Below the pieces are notes generated by a model that saw nothing but the letters and a program-made list of their open reading frames with translations, was not told the DNA's origin and did no database searches. The position numbers were made by a program, and so were the translations under genes. Positions 21,894-33,047 of a stretch of 64,000 nucleotides of DNA are shown here, one piece after another; the stretch's first letter is position 1, and every line of letters begins with the position of its first letter. Source of the stretch: Channallabes apus (taxonomy: Eukaryota > Chordata > Actinopteri > Siluriformes > Clariidae); NCBI GenBank assembly GCA_030522415.1, contig CM060112.1:12815001-12879000 (forward strand). The letters are read 5' to 3'.

Positions 21894-23510
21894 TCTACTC
21901 TGGAGTTGCCACCAGTGAGAGGTGCCGAGCAGGTGTGGGCATACTTATTGCCCCCCGGCTCGGGGCCTGTACATTGGGATTCACCGCAGTGGACGAAAGG
22001 GTGGCCTCCCTCCGCCTTCGGGTGGGGGGACGAATCCTTACTGTTGTTTGTGCTTATGCGCCAAACAGCAGTTTGGAGTACCCACCCTTTTTGGGGTCTC
22101 TAGAGGGGGCACTAGAGAACATCCCTCCTGTGGACTCCATCGTTCTGTTGGGGGACTTCAATGCTCGCGTGGGCAATGACATTGAGACCTGGAAGGGTGT
22201 GATTGGGATGAACGGGCCCCCCCCCGATCTGAACCAGAGTGGTGTTTTGTTATTGGACTTCTGTGCTCATCACAGATTGTCCATAACGAACACAATGTTC
22301 AGGCATAAGGGTGTCCATATGTGCACCTGGCACCAGGACACCCTAGGCCGCAATTCGATGATCGACTTTGTGGTCGTGTCGCCGGACTTGCGGCCACATG
22401 TCTTGGACACTCGGGTGAAGAGAGGGGCGGAGCTGTCAACTGATCACCACCTGGTGGTGAGTTAGCTCCGTTGGCAGGGTGGGATGCCGGTCAGGCCTGG
22501 TAGACCCGAGCGTATTGTGAGGGTCTGCTGGGAACATCTCATCCCTGTCAGGATGACCTTCAACTCCCACCTCCGGCAAAGCTTCAACCATGTCCTGTGG
22601 GAGGTGGGGGACATGTTTCGCGCCTCCATTGTCGAGGCGGCCGACCGGAGCTGTGGCCGTAAGGTGGGCGGTGCCTGTTGCGGTGGCAACCCAAGAACCC
22701 GTTGGTGGACACCGGCGGTGAGGGATGCCATCAAGCTGAAGAAGTAGTCTTACCGGGCCTTTTTGGCTGGTGGCACTCCGGAGGCAGCTGAAAGGTACCG
22801 GCAGGCCAAGCGGAATGCAGCTTTGGTGGTTGCTGAGGAAAAACCCGGGCGTGGAAGGAGTTTGGGGAGGCCATGGGGAATGAATTCCAGACGGCTTCGA
22901 AGAGATTCTGGTCCACCATCTGGCGTCTCAGGAGGGGAAAGCAGTGCACGATCAACACAGTGTATAGTGGGGATGGTGCGCTGCTGACCTCGACTCAGGA
23001 CGTTGTGGGTCGGTGGGAAGCGGCTGGTATGAGAATCTGCACCTCCAAATCTGAAGCCATGGTCCTCAGCCGGAAAAGGGTGGAGCGCCCTCTCAGGGTT
23101 GGGAGTGAGATCCTGCCCCAAGTGGAGGAGTTTAAGTATCTCAGGGTCTTGTTCACGAGTGAGGGTAAAATGGAACGGGAGATCGAGAGGCGGATCGGGG
23201 CAGCGTCTGCAGTGATTCGGGCTCTGTATTGGTCCGTCGTGGTGTAGAAGGAGCTGAGCCAAAAGGCAAAGCTCTCAATTTACCGGTCGATCTACGTTCC
23301 TACCCTCACCTATGGTCATGAGCTGTGGGTAGTGACCCGAAAGAACAAGGTCGCGAATACAAGCGGCCGAAATGAGTTTCCTCCGCAGGGTGTCTGGGCT
23401 CTCCCTTAGAGATAGGGTGAGAAGCTCAGTCATCTGGGAGGGGCTCAGAGTAGAGCCGCTGCTCCTCCGCATCGAGAGGAGCCAGATGAGGTGGCTTGGG
23501 CATCTATTTA
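21894..23510 (+). mobile_element. RTE-like LINE with a large internal deletion
   Basis: It encodes an APE endonuclease, the linker, then jumps to the reverse transcriptase C-terminal region, losing the palm domain. It abuts the piggyBac B sequence on the left (about 21893) and a Tc1 fragment on the right (about 23510), neither with a visible target duplication. I assign it to the RTE-like group because the text resembles the CFDP2-like proteins that derive from that group; this is from memory of the family. Confidence 0.75.
21903..23400 (+). pseudogene. RTE-like LINE polyprotein: endonuclease plus reverse transcriptase tail
   Basis: Readable motifs are [23 protein letters not shown] (catalytic D and N), [17 protein letters not shown] and STDHHLVVS (catalytic DH), all of the endonuclease. 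A TAG follows at 22463-22465 and another at 22745-22747, then a shift near 22850. At about 23014 the linker text VVGRW passes in frame straight into EAAGMRICTSKSEAM, a segment normally downstream of the FADD active site, so the whole catalytic palm was removed cleanly. The tail shows VEEFKYL and [10 protein letters not shown]. Confidence 0.85.
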
Positions 23511-23730
23511 GTCTTTTACAGCGCTCTGGAGGAATTTTGGCCCACTCATCTTTGCAGAATTGTTGTAATTCAGCTTTATTTGAGGGTTTTCTTGCATGAA
23601 CCGCCTTTTTAAGGTCATGCCACAACATCTCAATAGGATTCAGGTCAGGACTTTGACTAGGCCACTCCAAAGTCTTCATTTTGTTTTTCTTCAGCCATTC
23701 AGAGGCTGGTGTGCTTTGGGTCATTGTCCT
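23511..23730 (-). pseudogene. Tc1 family B transposase fragment (C-terminal)
   Basis: The minus-strand text holds [17 protein letters not shown] and the following conserved tail, matching the family B protein. It is joined without element ends to the RTE-like LINE on one side and to a different Tc1 family on the other, so it is a translocated piece or a deletion remnant. Confidence 0.88.
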
Positions 23731-24802
23731 TTAAGTGAAAAGTGGGGTGTGCGTAATTACTCAGCCCCATGAGTCAATACTCTGTAGAACCACCTTTTGT
23801 TGCATTTACATCTGCCAGTCTTTTAGGGTATATCTCTACCAGCTTTGCACATCTCAGCTACAGCTCAGTCAGATTATATGGACAGCAGTTTTCAGATCTT
23901 GCCGCAGATTCTCGATTGAATTTAGATCTGGACTTTGACTGGGCCATTCTAACACATGGATATGTTTTGTTTTAAACCATTCCATTGTTGCCCTGGCTTT
24001 ATGTTTAGGGTCGTTGTCCTGCTGGAAGGTGAACCTCCACCCCAGTCTTCTAAGATTGTCCTGTATTTGGCTCCATCCATCATCCCATCAACTCTGACCA
24101 GCTTCCCTGTCCCTGCTTGGGAGAATCACCCCCAGAGCATGATGCTGCCAACACCATATTTGACCGTGGGGATGGTGTGTTCAGAGTGATGTGCAGTGTT
24201 AGTTTTCCGGCACACATAGCGTTTTGCATTTTGGACAAAAAGTTCCATTTTGATCTCATCTGACCAGAGCACAATCTTCCACATGTTTGCTGTGCAAACG
24301 GGACTTTTTATGATTTTCTGTTAACAATGGCTTTCTTCTTGCCACTCTTCCATAAAGGCCAACTTTGTGCAGTGTACGACTAATAGTTGTCCTATGGACA
24401 GATTCCCCCACCTGAGCTGTAGATCTCTGCAGCTCGTCCAGAGTCACCATGGGCCTCTTGGCTGCATTTCTGATCAGCACTCTCTTTGTTCGGCTTGGGA
24501 GTTTAGGTGGACGGCCTTGTCTTGGTAGGTTTACAGTTGTGCCATACTCCTTCCATTTCTGAATGATCGCTTGAACAGTGCTCCGTGGGCTGAATAATTA
24601 TGCACATCCCACTTTTTAGTTACTTATTTGTAAAAAAAAAAATGTTTGGAATCATGTATGATTTTCGTTCCACTTCTCACGTGTACACCACTTTGTATTG
24701 GTCTTTCACATGGAATTCCAATAAAATTGATTCAAGTTTGTGGCTGTGATGTGACAAAATGTGGAAAAGTTCAAGGGGGCCGAATACTTTTGCAAGCCAC
24801 TG
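23731..24802 (-). mobile_element. Tc1/mariner element, family C, one end lost and internal deletion
   Basis: The right end, on the plus strand GAATACTTTTGCAAGCCACTG, is followed by TA (24803-24804). The left end is missing where the family B fragment begins. A gap near 24590 removes the N-terminal coding end, joining GTGCTCCGTGGG directly to sequence normally nearer the terminus. The whole is non-autonomous. Confidence 0.85.
23880..24590 (-). pseudogene. Tc1 family C transposase remnant
   Basis: The minus strand shows broken transposase text including SVHRTTISRTLHKVGLYGR in the DNA-binding half and, further on, AGKLTLHI with the DDE half shifted. Several frame changes are present. The usual SPDLN region appears at about 23910-23945. 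Confidence 0.75.
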
Positions 24803-24851
24803 TATATATATATATATATATATCTTCTTCTTATATATATACTTTATATAT
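24803..24851. repeat. (TA)n tract
   Basis: It follows the Tc1 family C target site. Confidence 0.85.
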
Positions 24852-24860
24852 CTACTGTCT

Positions 24861-25580
24861 TTCGCCTGTTCCCTTTCAGGGGTCGCCACAGCGAATCATC
24901 TGCCTCCATCTAACCCTATCCTCTGCATCCTCCTCTTCTCTCACACCAACTAACTTCATGTCCTCTCTCACTGCATCCATAAATCTCCTCTTTGGTCTTC
25001 CTCTAGACCACCGGTCTGGCAGTTCCAACCTCAGCATCCTTCTACCAATATATCCACCATCTCTCCTCTGAACATGTCCAAACTACCTCAATCTGGCCTC
25101 TCTGACTTTATCTCCAAAACATCTCACATGGGGTGTCCCTCTGATGAACTCATTCTTGATCCTATCCATCTGTCATGCACACTCAATCTGCGCCCGGCAC
25201 TAGGACCCGGAAGTAAGGCGGGCGTCAAACCAGGAAGTATAAAAGAGGTAAACAAACGATAGTACAATGCTAAGTCATTGAGTTCGCCCGAGGTCGTTTC
25301 GGAATCGTTCACCAAACCATGAGTACTCACTATCTTGGTATTACTTTCTGATTGAGTGTGTATTTATAGGACGCGGGTTCGATTGTGTCTTTCCCTTGCT
25401 CTCCTTTTATGAGAGTCCTTAGAACAAATAGCGTGATTATCCTGCCTACTCGTGTTCTTCCGCGTTTGGGTTTACCATTCACGCAACAAAGGGCTAACCG
25501 CTAAGCTACGTCTTCTGGTCATCTCAGGTTAATTCGTGACACCATCCTTGTTACTCCCAAGGAGAACCTCAACATTCAAG
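24861..25580 (-). mobile_element. RTE-like LINE 3' fragment, split by a solo LTR
   Basis: 24861-25170 and 25547-25580 are continuous LINE sequence on the minus strand, with text of the C-terminal RT tail (reverse of GGTCTTCCTCTAGACC and neighbours). It belongs to the same family as 50546-50905, which is the next upstream portion. The frame has several stops. Confidence 0.75.
25171..25541 (+). mobile_element. Solo LTR of a Gypsy element
   Basis: It starts TGTCATGCACACTC and ends AATTCGTGACA, flanked by the 5-bp duplication CCATC (25166-25170 and 25542-25546). It is a diverged relative of the LTRs of the Gypsy element at 55202-60074, read in the opposite orientation, and it lacks their extra 44-bp unit. 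The interior was presumably lost by recombination between LTRs. Confidence 0.9.
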
Positions 25581-25939
25581 GATTCAAGGATTCTTTATTG
25601 TTATACCAGCACACTTCCATGTTATGGTACAAAATTAGTACCCAGGTCCCGTTTAAGCCACATAAATAACAAGGTAGTAAATATGAGGATGTGTACGTGT
25701 ATATACATTAATATAAATAAGAGCAGTCAGATATATTATGCAAGAATTAAGATGTAAGCTATATATAGTGTATTGCACATTTACAGAAACTATATTTTAC
25801 ACATTGTACATTGGGCTTATAGACTTATAGATGTATTGCACCATAGGATTATATATTGCACTTAACCCTAGGATGCACAAGTGGGTCAAAAATGACCCGG
25901 AGAGGTCATTTTCTTGCAATATCTTTGTAATGAAAAGTT

Positions 25940-26131
25940 GTTCCCTAGCAAGGCTACACTCGATGCTGCGTGAAAACGCTATGGGAACCAGTTTGTCGCG
26001 TTGCCGGTCGTTGAAGCATGCTGTTAAAACACGCCAAAGTTTTTGGCTATATATAACCTCGACAGGTGACGTCATCTGATTAGATGTAGGTGGAGGTTAT
26101 AAAAACAGGTGAGCCGGCAACGACCTCAGAT
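25940..26131 (+). repeat. DIRS left terminal region
   Basis: 25940-25980 is a perfect 41-bp reverse complement of 30241-30281 (the internal complementary region). 26007-26131 is a near-perfect reverse complement of 30388-30511 (the inverted terminal repeat), containing GGCTATATATAACCTCGAC. Confidence 0.9.
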
Positions 26132-26976
26132 CATTTGTCTTCAGAGCCTTGTTGTGAAGCGTGCTTGTGATAAACCAGCAAAATAATAAGGTGTTTAACT
26201 CACCGATTTGACGAGTTTAATCCTTCCGTGTGTGATAATCCATATCGGAGTGCGATCTCTACACTGCTTCGACTAGTGCTGCACGCGCTGCACATTCCGT
26301 GAGAAGCTGCGAGCCGCCGCGCGTTCCTGGCTTAAAACTCATGCATCTGACAGAGCTGCGGCAGATGGAGGTAAGAAAACTCCTTTCTTCCGCGTTGTCA
26401 TCACGAGGATTTCTCTCTTTTTTTACCGGAGATGAAAATAGCCTTAAGCACTAAAACAAGCAGTAGACAGCAGCTTCTGTCGGGTGGCCGGGGGGCGGAG
26501 CCTCAATGACGCTCTCTCCCCCCCACCCCCTCTCAGCTCTCTTCATATGAGTTAACCCTTTCATGGAGTAGACTGTATTCATGCTGTGCTTTTCATGCCA
26601 TCGACTTATTTGTTTATTTAAATATAGTCGATATGGAAACGCGGGATTGTATGATGACGCCCAGATAGCAGAGACGCTTCACAGGCTATCTCTCTCCTGG
26701 GACATCATCCTCCCTGGTAAGCTTATACTTCCTTTCTAGCTGTGTAGACTTTTATCTGCCCTAGAGGGAAAAAAGCTTTTCAGGCAGTGGGTCAGCTTGG
26801 TGCTCCACTGCACACAGGTGGTCAGTGTTCCCAATAGGGAAAGGCACCCAGAATTCCTTTTTAACGAATAAGTGTTCTCCCTGGCACCCCCAGGAGGTCG
26901 GTGTTTGCTCCGCCACCACTGGTGTTCGGGCAACACCAGTCTCCAATAGGCTGTTAGTTCTTCGGTTTTTCCTGCC
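26132..26976 (+). other. DIRS leader and presumed gag region, no readable protein
   Basis: This lies between the left terminal repeat and the RT, where DIRS elements carry gag. I find no convincing frame. A C-rich stretch lies at 26518-26535. Confidence 0.5.
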
Positions 26977-27900
26977 ATGCTTCAGGATGTCGAACATCTA
27001 ACATCCCCCCCCCCCCGTTTAACCAAGCTGCCGAAACTTTTGCCCTTTTATGAGAAACTGGCAGCGTGGAAGCTACTGCCAAGTATATCTCCTTGGGTAC
27101 TAAGCACTGGAGAGAGGAACTACAGGATTCAGTTCTCACTTCACCTTCTGTGTTTTCAATGGCGTGGCCTCCACTTCCATGAAACCAGAAAGTGTGCATC
27201 TGCTGACAGGCTGCCGGGGAAGGGGGCCATGGAACATGTTCCCCCACCAGACAGTGAGTCAGGCTACTACAGTCGGTATTCTTGGTTCCCAAGAGGAACG
27301 GGGGCTGCGTCCAATATTTCAGTTTCTGCGGGCTCTCCCGCTACCTGAAAATCAATGAATACAGTTCAGTTCTTGACTGTAAAGGTGATTGCTCTCAACC
27401 CTACCAAGCGATTGTTTCTGACAATCGATTTAAGGACGCTTACTTTGATACAGAAACATTGCCACAACACAGGGAGATCCTGAGGTTCGCTTTCGGGGGC
27501 GAAGCTTACCAGTATCGGGTCCTTCCATTGGTCTAGCTCACCCGCACACATACAAAATGCACGGATTTAGCCCTGGTTCTTATGGGAGTCCCAGGGCATC
27601 CGGTGGCTAGTGCTTCGACATCAGCATGTCGTCCTAGCTCATCTCTGTTCTCAGGACTGGGACCCAACGCCACGAAAGCGTGCTCTTTCCTGTGCAGAGG
27701 ACAACACATTGGGTGCTATATGGGATTCGGTCGTAAGCGGGCACAGCTGTCTCCCGCTCGTATCGAACCCAACAACACCCTCAAGGAAAACAAGCTAGAC
27801 CAGAAAGTGACCATCACTTTCAGACATCCTAGCTCTCATGGCAGCTGTATCCACGGTGACACCTTTGGACCTTCTGCACATGAGAGCATTCTAAGTTGTG
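26977..27900 (+). pseudogene. DIRS reverse transcriptase, multiply broken
   Basis: The text starts around LPFYEKLAAWKLLPSISPW, passes VPPPDSESGYYSRY and then, in another frame, KDAYFDTETLPQHREILRF with FGGEAYQYRVLPLV. A stop ends that frame at 27534. The next segment (to about 27800) has LRHQHVVLAHLCSQDWDP and a GAIWDSV stretch. These resemble the conserved KDAYFHxxxxPxHRxFLRFAF and catalytic region of DIRS RTs. The canonical YIDDW catalytic box is not readable. At least four frame changes are needed to join the parts. Confidence 0.85.
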
Positions 27901-28022
27901 GCTAAGAACCAGGGGATATCACTAGGGCCAATCCCCAATATGGGTTACGCGCCAGGTGCTTCGTACCCTTTCTACGTGGTTCAGACCCCGGTCTCTACTC
28001 TGGGTCCCACTCTAAGTTCATC

Positions 28023-28418
28023 TTGTCGTCGCTGAGGCTAACGACAGATGCTTCCCTCATAGGCTGGGGTGCGGTCTCTGATGACTGTCCAGCCCAAGGT
28101 AGCTGGAGAGGCTATCTTCTCACATGGCACAGCAATTGCCTCGAAATGATGGCTCTATTTCTGGCCCTAAAGCACTTCCTCCAGCAGTTGAGAGGCTGCC
28201 ATGTCCTAGTGCGATGGACAACACTATGGCAGTCTCATATATTATCGCCAGGGCGGACTGTGCTCGCGCCGCTAACAGCTAGCGCACCAGGTTCCTGTCC
28301 CTCAGAGCGATTTACATTCCAGCATGGATGCGGGAGCAGTAGTACTGTCCAGTCTATCTCTGACATACGGGGAATGGTAACCCCACTCCGAAGTAGTCAG
28401 GGAGAGATTTTCATGTAG
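28023..28418 (+). pseudogene. DIRS RNase H domain, broken
   Basis: TTDASLIGWGAV supplies the first acidic residue of RNase H, and HSNCLEMMALFLALKHFL the second (E). The stretch HVLVRWTTLW stands where HVLVRTDNT is usual, so the third acidic residue (D) is lost. The frame then becomes unrelated. Confidence 0.82.
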
Positions 28419-28439
28419 CAAGGTGGACCTCTTGCCTTC

Positions 28440-30060
28440 TAAGATATGCTTCGCCTTTTACTGCTCTTCAGATTTACGTCCACCGCATCAGCTAGTGGCG
28501 TAGGTCAGAGCAGCTTCTACATGTTTTGGATGAGAGATGCTATTGCCCTCTCCTATGAGGCGCGTGGGTTCACTTCGCCTCTGGGAATCAGGGCTCTTTC
28601 AACCCTTGGGATTGCCTCATCTATTGCATTAGCAAGAGGAATTCCCCTGCAGCAAGTATATGCTAAGCAGGTAAACCCAGTCCACTGCCGAATTGTTTCA
28701 GTGCTGGAGTTTCCCTCCTCGGGTCTGTGCCCTAGTACTCTCAGGACGTACGTGACTGCATCCTCTCTCAACTATCTTCCGAAAGCTCCATAAACCCAAC
28801 AGGCACCCTATGGTCTTGAAGCCTTCTGTCCTCCGCGCTTACAGCTTCGGAGCAGGAGAGACTTTTGCACTAGCACTAGCAAGAGGTATTCCCCTGCAGC
28901 AAGTGTCTGCTAAGCAGGTAAACCCAGTCCACTGCCGAATTGTTTCAGTGCTGGAGTTTCCCTCCTCGCAACAGGCACCCTATTGCTCTTGAAGCCTTCT
29001 GTCCTCCGCGCTTACAGCTTCGGAGCAGGAGAGACTTCACTTGTTGTGTCCAGCTTGTGCTCTTCAGATCTACGTCCACTGCATCAGCTAGTGGCGTAGG
29101 TCAGAGCAGTTTCTACATGTGCTGGATGAGACATGCTATTGCCCTCTCCTATGAGGCGCGTGGCCTCACTTCGCCTCTAGGAATCAGGGCTCTTTCAGCC
29201 AAAGGGATTGCCTCATCTATTGCACTAGCAAGAGGTATTCCCCTGCAGCAAGTGTCTGCTAAGCAGGTAAACCCAGTCCACTGCCGAATTGTTTCAGTGC
29301 TGGAGTTTCCGTCCTCGGGTCTATGCCCTAGCACTTTCAGGACGTGCGTAACTGCATCCTCTCTCAACTATCTTCCAAAAGCTAACTATAAACCCAACAG
29401 GCACCCTATTGCTTTTGAAGCCTTCTGTCCTCCGCGCTTACAGCTTCGGAGCAGGAGAGACTTCACTTGCTGTGTCCAGCTTGTGCTCTTCAGATCTACG
29501 TCCACCGCATCAGCTAGTGGCGTAGGTCAGAGCAACTTCTTCATGCTCTGGATGAGAGATGCTATTGCCCTCTCCTATGAGGCGCGTGGGCTCACTTCGC
29601 CTCTAGGAATCAGGGCTCATTCAACCAGGGGATCGCCTCAGCTATTGGATTAGCAAGAGGTATTCCCCTGCAACAAGTGTGTGCCAAGCAGATAGACCCA
29701 GTCCACTGCCAAAATGTTTCAGTGCTGGAGCTTCTGCAGTAAAAGCTTGTCCTTGGGCTTGTGCCCTAGTACCCTCAGGATTTTCTTAGCTGCATTGTTT
29801 GAAGCCTTCTGTCCTCCGCCTTTTACAGCTTCGGAGCAGGAGAAACTTCCCTTACTATCCAGTATGTGCTCTTCAGATTCACGTCCACCGCATCAGCTAG
29901 TGGCGTAAGTCAGAGCGCCACTATACTGGGTGAGAGATGCATATTGCCCTCTCCTATGAGGCGCGTGGGTTCACTTCGCCTCTGGGAAGCAGGGCTCACC
30001 CAACCAGGGTGATCATCCCAGTCTCACCAGCAGGAGGTATCCCCTGCAGTAATTGTGTGG
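28440..30060 (+). repeat. Tandem amplification of a tyrosine-recombinase coding segment
   Basis: Copies start with the GAAGCCTTCTGTCCTCCGC block at about 28818, 28991, 29417 and 29801; a partial copy precedes at 28440. Spacings are about 173, 426 and 384 bp; the shortest is internally deleted. Full units end in a stretch encoding SYEARGFTSPLGIRA and then RGIPLQQV. This segment is normally single copy in DIRS elements. Confidence 0.85.
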
Positions 30061-30242
30061 CGCGAAGGGTTGGTTCCTCCCCGCACACATTTCTTACATT
30101 TATAAATCTGGATGTTCATGCTACTCTGGGCTCACTGCCCCCGAATAGCTCTGAGACCTTCTTGGCTTTGTGCGCACACGCTACACAACCTTGGGGTCCA
30201 GACACCTGTAGTGCGGCGGCGTTGGTATTCTCGTTCCCATAG
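29930..30242 (+). pseudogene. DIRS tyrosine recombinase C-terminus (last copy)
   Basis: The recombinase joins circular DNA into the genome in this order. The last copy keeps the box-II-like RAHPTR (HxxR) and then SSPHTFLTFINLDV. The family usually has a catalytic tyrosine in the RFYNLDV position, and here the text reads TFINLDV, so the tyrosine is replaced by isoleucine. Earlier copies: RALSTLG and RALSAKG have lost the HxxR motif, while RAHSTRG keeps it. Confidence 0.8.
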
Positions 30243-30511
30243 CGTTTTCACGCAGCATCGAGTGTAGCCTTGCTAGGGAACGTCTCGGGTTACATTTCTG
30301 TAACCCTGTTCCCTGAAAGGCGGGAACGAGATGCTGCGTCGCAATGCCGCACTACCACGTGACCGGACGGCTGTTCAGACAAATTAATCTGAGGTCGTTG
30401 CCGGCTCACCTGTTTTTATAACCTCCACCTACATCTAATCAGATGACGTCACCCGTCGAGGTTATATATAGCCAAAAACTTTGGCGTGTTTTCACAGCAT
30501 GCTTCAACGAC
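30241..30511 (-). repeat. DIRS internal complementary region and right terminal repeat
   Basis: 30241-30281 complements 25940-25980. A hairpin-prone stretch follows (TTACATTTCTGTAACC). 30388-30511 complements 26007-26131. Confidence 0.9.
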
Positions 30512-31830
30512 TAGGGCTTTAAAAAAATTTATTTCGACAATACTTACAGTTGTTAGAGTTTAAGACATCAAGATTTAAATATAGAAATAACTAAAACAAA
30601 TAGAGCAAACTTCCAGAATAGATAATAAAAAAATAAATCAATAAAAAAAGATGTATGCAGTATAATCGGGGCCTCTCATTACATTACTTCGTCTGGCACT
30701 GAACCAAAATATATTGTCTTACATTTGTGAATAAAATATCATTGTTTTATTCAGAGATTTACAGTATTTGTGCAAAATAATAGTTATGCAATATAATTAC
30801 AGGCTCTGGATTCGTTTTTCGTTTGCAGTATAAAACCAAATACATCTTACTATGTTTGAGAGATTCGTCGTAAAAAAAATCTTTTTTTTTTCAAAAACAC
30901 CTAAAAATAAACGCAGGATTATTTTCTTTCAGCACGCCGATGTCAGTCACTACAGTAGCAAGGAGCATTTACTGATCACATTTAAACAATTTATTCATAC
31001 AGATGTACATGTTTTATAGGTTTGTTACTGAAGAACTATGGCAGCGGGCACACCTAAAAATAAACGCAGGATTATTTTTTTATATAGTTTTATATAAATA
31101 AAAAATGCTTTTATAAATGTGGGCTACTGTTATCTACTTCAAATATTTGTTAAAACAGCCAGGAAACTCACTCTGACCATTTTAATAATTCATTGATAAG
31201 TTAGTGATTCCTTTGGTTACGGCTGTGCTGATCATGTCATCTCGTCGTCAGTGAGCACGCCTATACAGTAATTCACTTCTCATACGAATTACATAATCTA
31301 ATACTTTTTTTTCATTACTTTATATTAAAGCAGATATTTCTCTTTCTATAAGTATATATTTTTCACGTCTGTGAGGCGAGTATACACGGAGTTTGGGTTC
31401 ATTTTCTGACGCGCTCAAGTTCACCGAAAACAATACAGAGCCCCGTTTAGTGTAATTTATTTCATTTAATAAATCTACTACAAATTTAAAGAACACAAAA
31501 TATAAGATGACACAAGACCCTGGATTCGTTTTTCGTTTGCAGAATAACACCAAAATACATCTTACTATTTTTGAGAGATTTGTGGTAAAAAAAATCTTTG
31601 GGTTCATTTTCTGACGCGCTCAAGTTCACCAAAATCAATACAGAACCCCGTTTACTTTATTTATTTAACAAAATCATAAAGTTTTTTCGTCATTGTGTGT
31701 GCACCTAAATAAAAGTAGAGTCTTATAAAAGCTACAAATTTAAAGAACACAAAATATAAGATGACACAAGACCCTACACGTGTAGCCTTTCTACTGTAAT
31801 TACACAGTTTACAACGTTTACGTTGCTTAA
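30512..31830. repeat. Unnamed AT-rich repeat U, copy 1
   Basis: It begins TAGGGCTTT and ATTTATTTCGACAATACTTA, and includes GAGGCGAGTATACACGGAGT and ACCTAAAAATAAACGCAGG. The same order recurs at 38951-41480 and 42480-44710. It encodes no recognisable protein. It lies inside piggyBac family A just after the DIRS end. Confidence 0.75.
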
Positions 31831-32132
31831 ATTCGATCCTAAAAAACTGAATTTAATTTTAATTATAAATTTGTACTGTAATGTTACTACTGTGATTATG
31901 AATTTGTTTATTTACAATGTTTCACTTTATTTTATCTGCAACGACGTGCAGCTGTGGACGACCTGCGCCTCATTAAGCCTGGAGAGAACGAACTGATGCC
32001 TGAGGCGTCAGTCTATAGTTATATAGCGCCACTCAGTGGTAAAAGCCAGCAAACGCACAAACCCAAATGCTGACCCCATACACGCCATACACCGGCGACG
32101 GTAGAAGTCGCATACTGCCTGTGCACCCACTG
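31831..32132. repeat. Dispersed repeat segment holding an LTR empty site
   Basis: It matches 48247-48430 joined to 49088-49205. At 31998-32015 it reads continuously GAGGCGTCAGTCTATAG, the uninterrupted version of the site of the solo LTR at 48431. Its right part is minus-strand LINE sequence. Confidence 0.75.
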
Positions 32133-33047
32133 TACATGCCAAGCAAGCCCACCAAGTACGGCCTAAAGACCTTCTGGGTTTGTGATGCATGCATCCCATA
32201 TGCAGTAGATGGGATGGTTTACACAGGGAGACAACCAGGGAAAGAAGTTCAGAAGAATCTGGGGGAGAACATTGTCCGGCAGGTGTGCAGTAGATTTAGA
32301 AACACAGGACGCAACATCACCACAGATAATTTTTTCACCAGTGTGCCTCTTGCGCAGCATCTCCTGGAAATGGATCTCACTATTGTGGGGACTCTACGGC
32401 AGAACAAGCAAGATATCCCTCCTCTGATGAAGGCTTCCAAGTCCAGGGAGGTTCACAGCACAGAGTTTGGATTCAATGGCAGCATTACTATGGCCAGCTA
32501 CGTCAGAAAGAAAGGAATGGCTGTTGTCCTCCTGAGCACGATGCACCACAATAAAATGGTGGATGAAAACACCAGAAAGAAAAAAACAGAAGTGATCACA
32601 TTTTATAACAAGACCAAAGGAGGTGTTGACACCATGGACCAGATGGTTGGCACCTACACCTGCAAGCGACAAACACAGAGGTGGCCCATGGTGCTGTGGT
32701 ACAACATGCTTGACAAATTCCTATACCTTTTTCACGACTCAGCACCCTGAATTCAACAGAGGTATCACCAATGCACGACGACTCTTCCTCAAAGAGCTCT
32801 CACACCACACATGAGGAGTCGACTGGAAGGCTGCCCACAACTGCAAACCCCGATCATTGAAGCAATAGGAAGGTGTGGAGTGACAAAACCCACAACCCAG
32901 CCAAAGGACAGAAGCAGACAGGGCCAACTGAAGAGAAAGAGGTGTCAGATCTGCCCAAGTAACAAAGATCACAAAGTCAGCAATAGGTGTGGGAAGTGCA
33001 ATGTGCCTGTGTGCAATGATCACAGCCAGAAACACTGCATGCAGTGA
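32133..33047 (+). pseudogene. PiggyBac family A transposase, C-terminal part
   Basis: Text begins at MPSKPTKYGLKTFWVCD and continues with ITTDNFFTSVPL (second catalytic D), KGGVDTMDQM (third D) and QRWPMVLWYNMLD. A frameshift near 32725 is reversed near 32811, so the C-terminal cysteine-rich zinc domain (CQICPSNKDHKVSNRCGKC and following) is readable. The N-terminal half with the first catalytic D (DExL motif) is missing. The open frame actually begins at 32067 in unrelated repeat sequence, making a chimeric frame. The transposase cannot be active. Confidence 0.9.

Larger units (their letters stand above)
25940..30511 (+). mobile_element. DIRS1-like tyrosine-recombinase retrotransposon
   Basis: It has inverted rather than direct terminal repeats and an internal region complementary to the left edge. 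The coding order is RT, RNase H and tyrosine recombinase, as in the DIRS order. There is no visible target duplication, which fits recombinase-mediated integration. The coding regions are heavily damaged. It interrupts piggyBac family A 74 bp from its left end. Confidence 0.88.

Noticed and set aside
28440..30060. Regularly spaced repeats resembling a CRISPR array
   Set aside because: Units are 170-430 bp, coding-derived and from a eukaryotic DIRS element; there are no short spacers.
32811..33047. Independent zinc-finger gene
   Set aside because: It is the C-terminal cysteine-rich domain of the broken piggyBac A transposase in a shifted frame.
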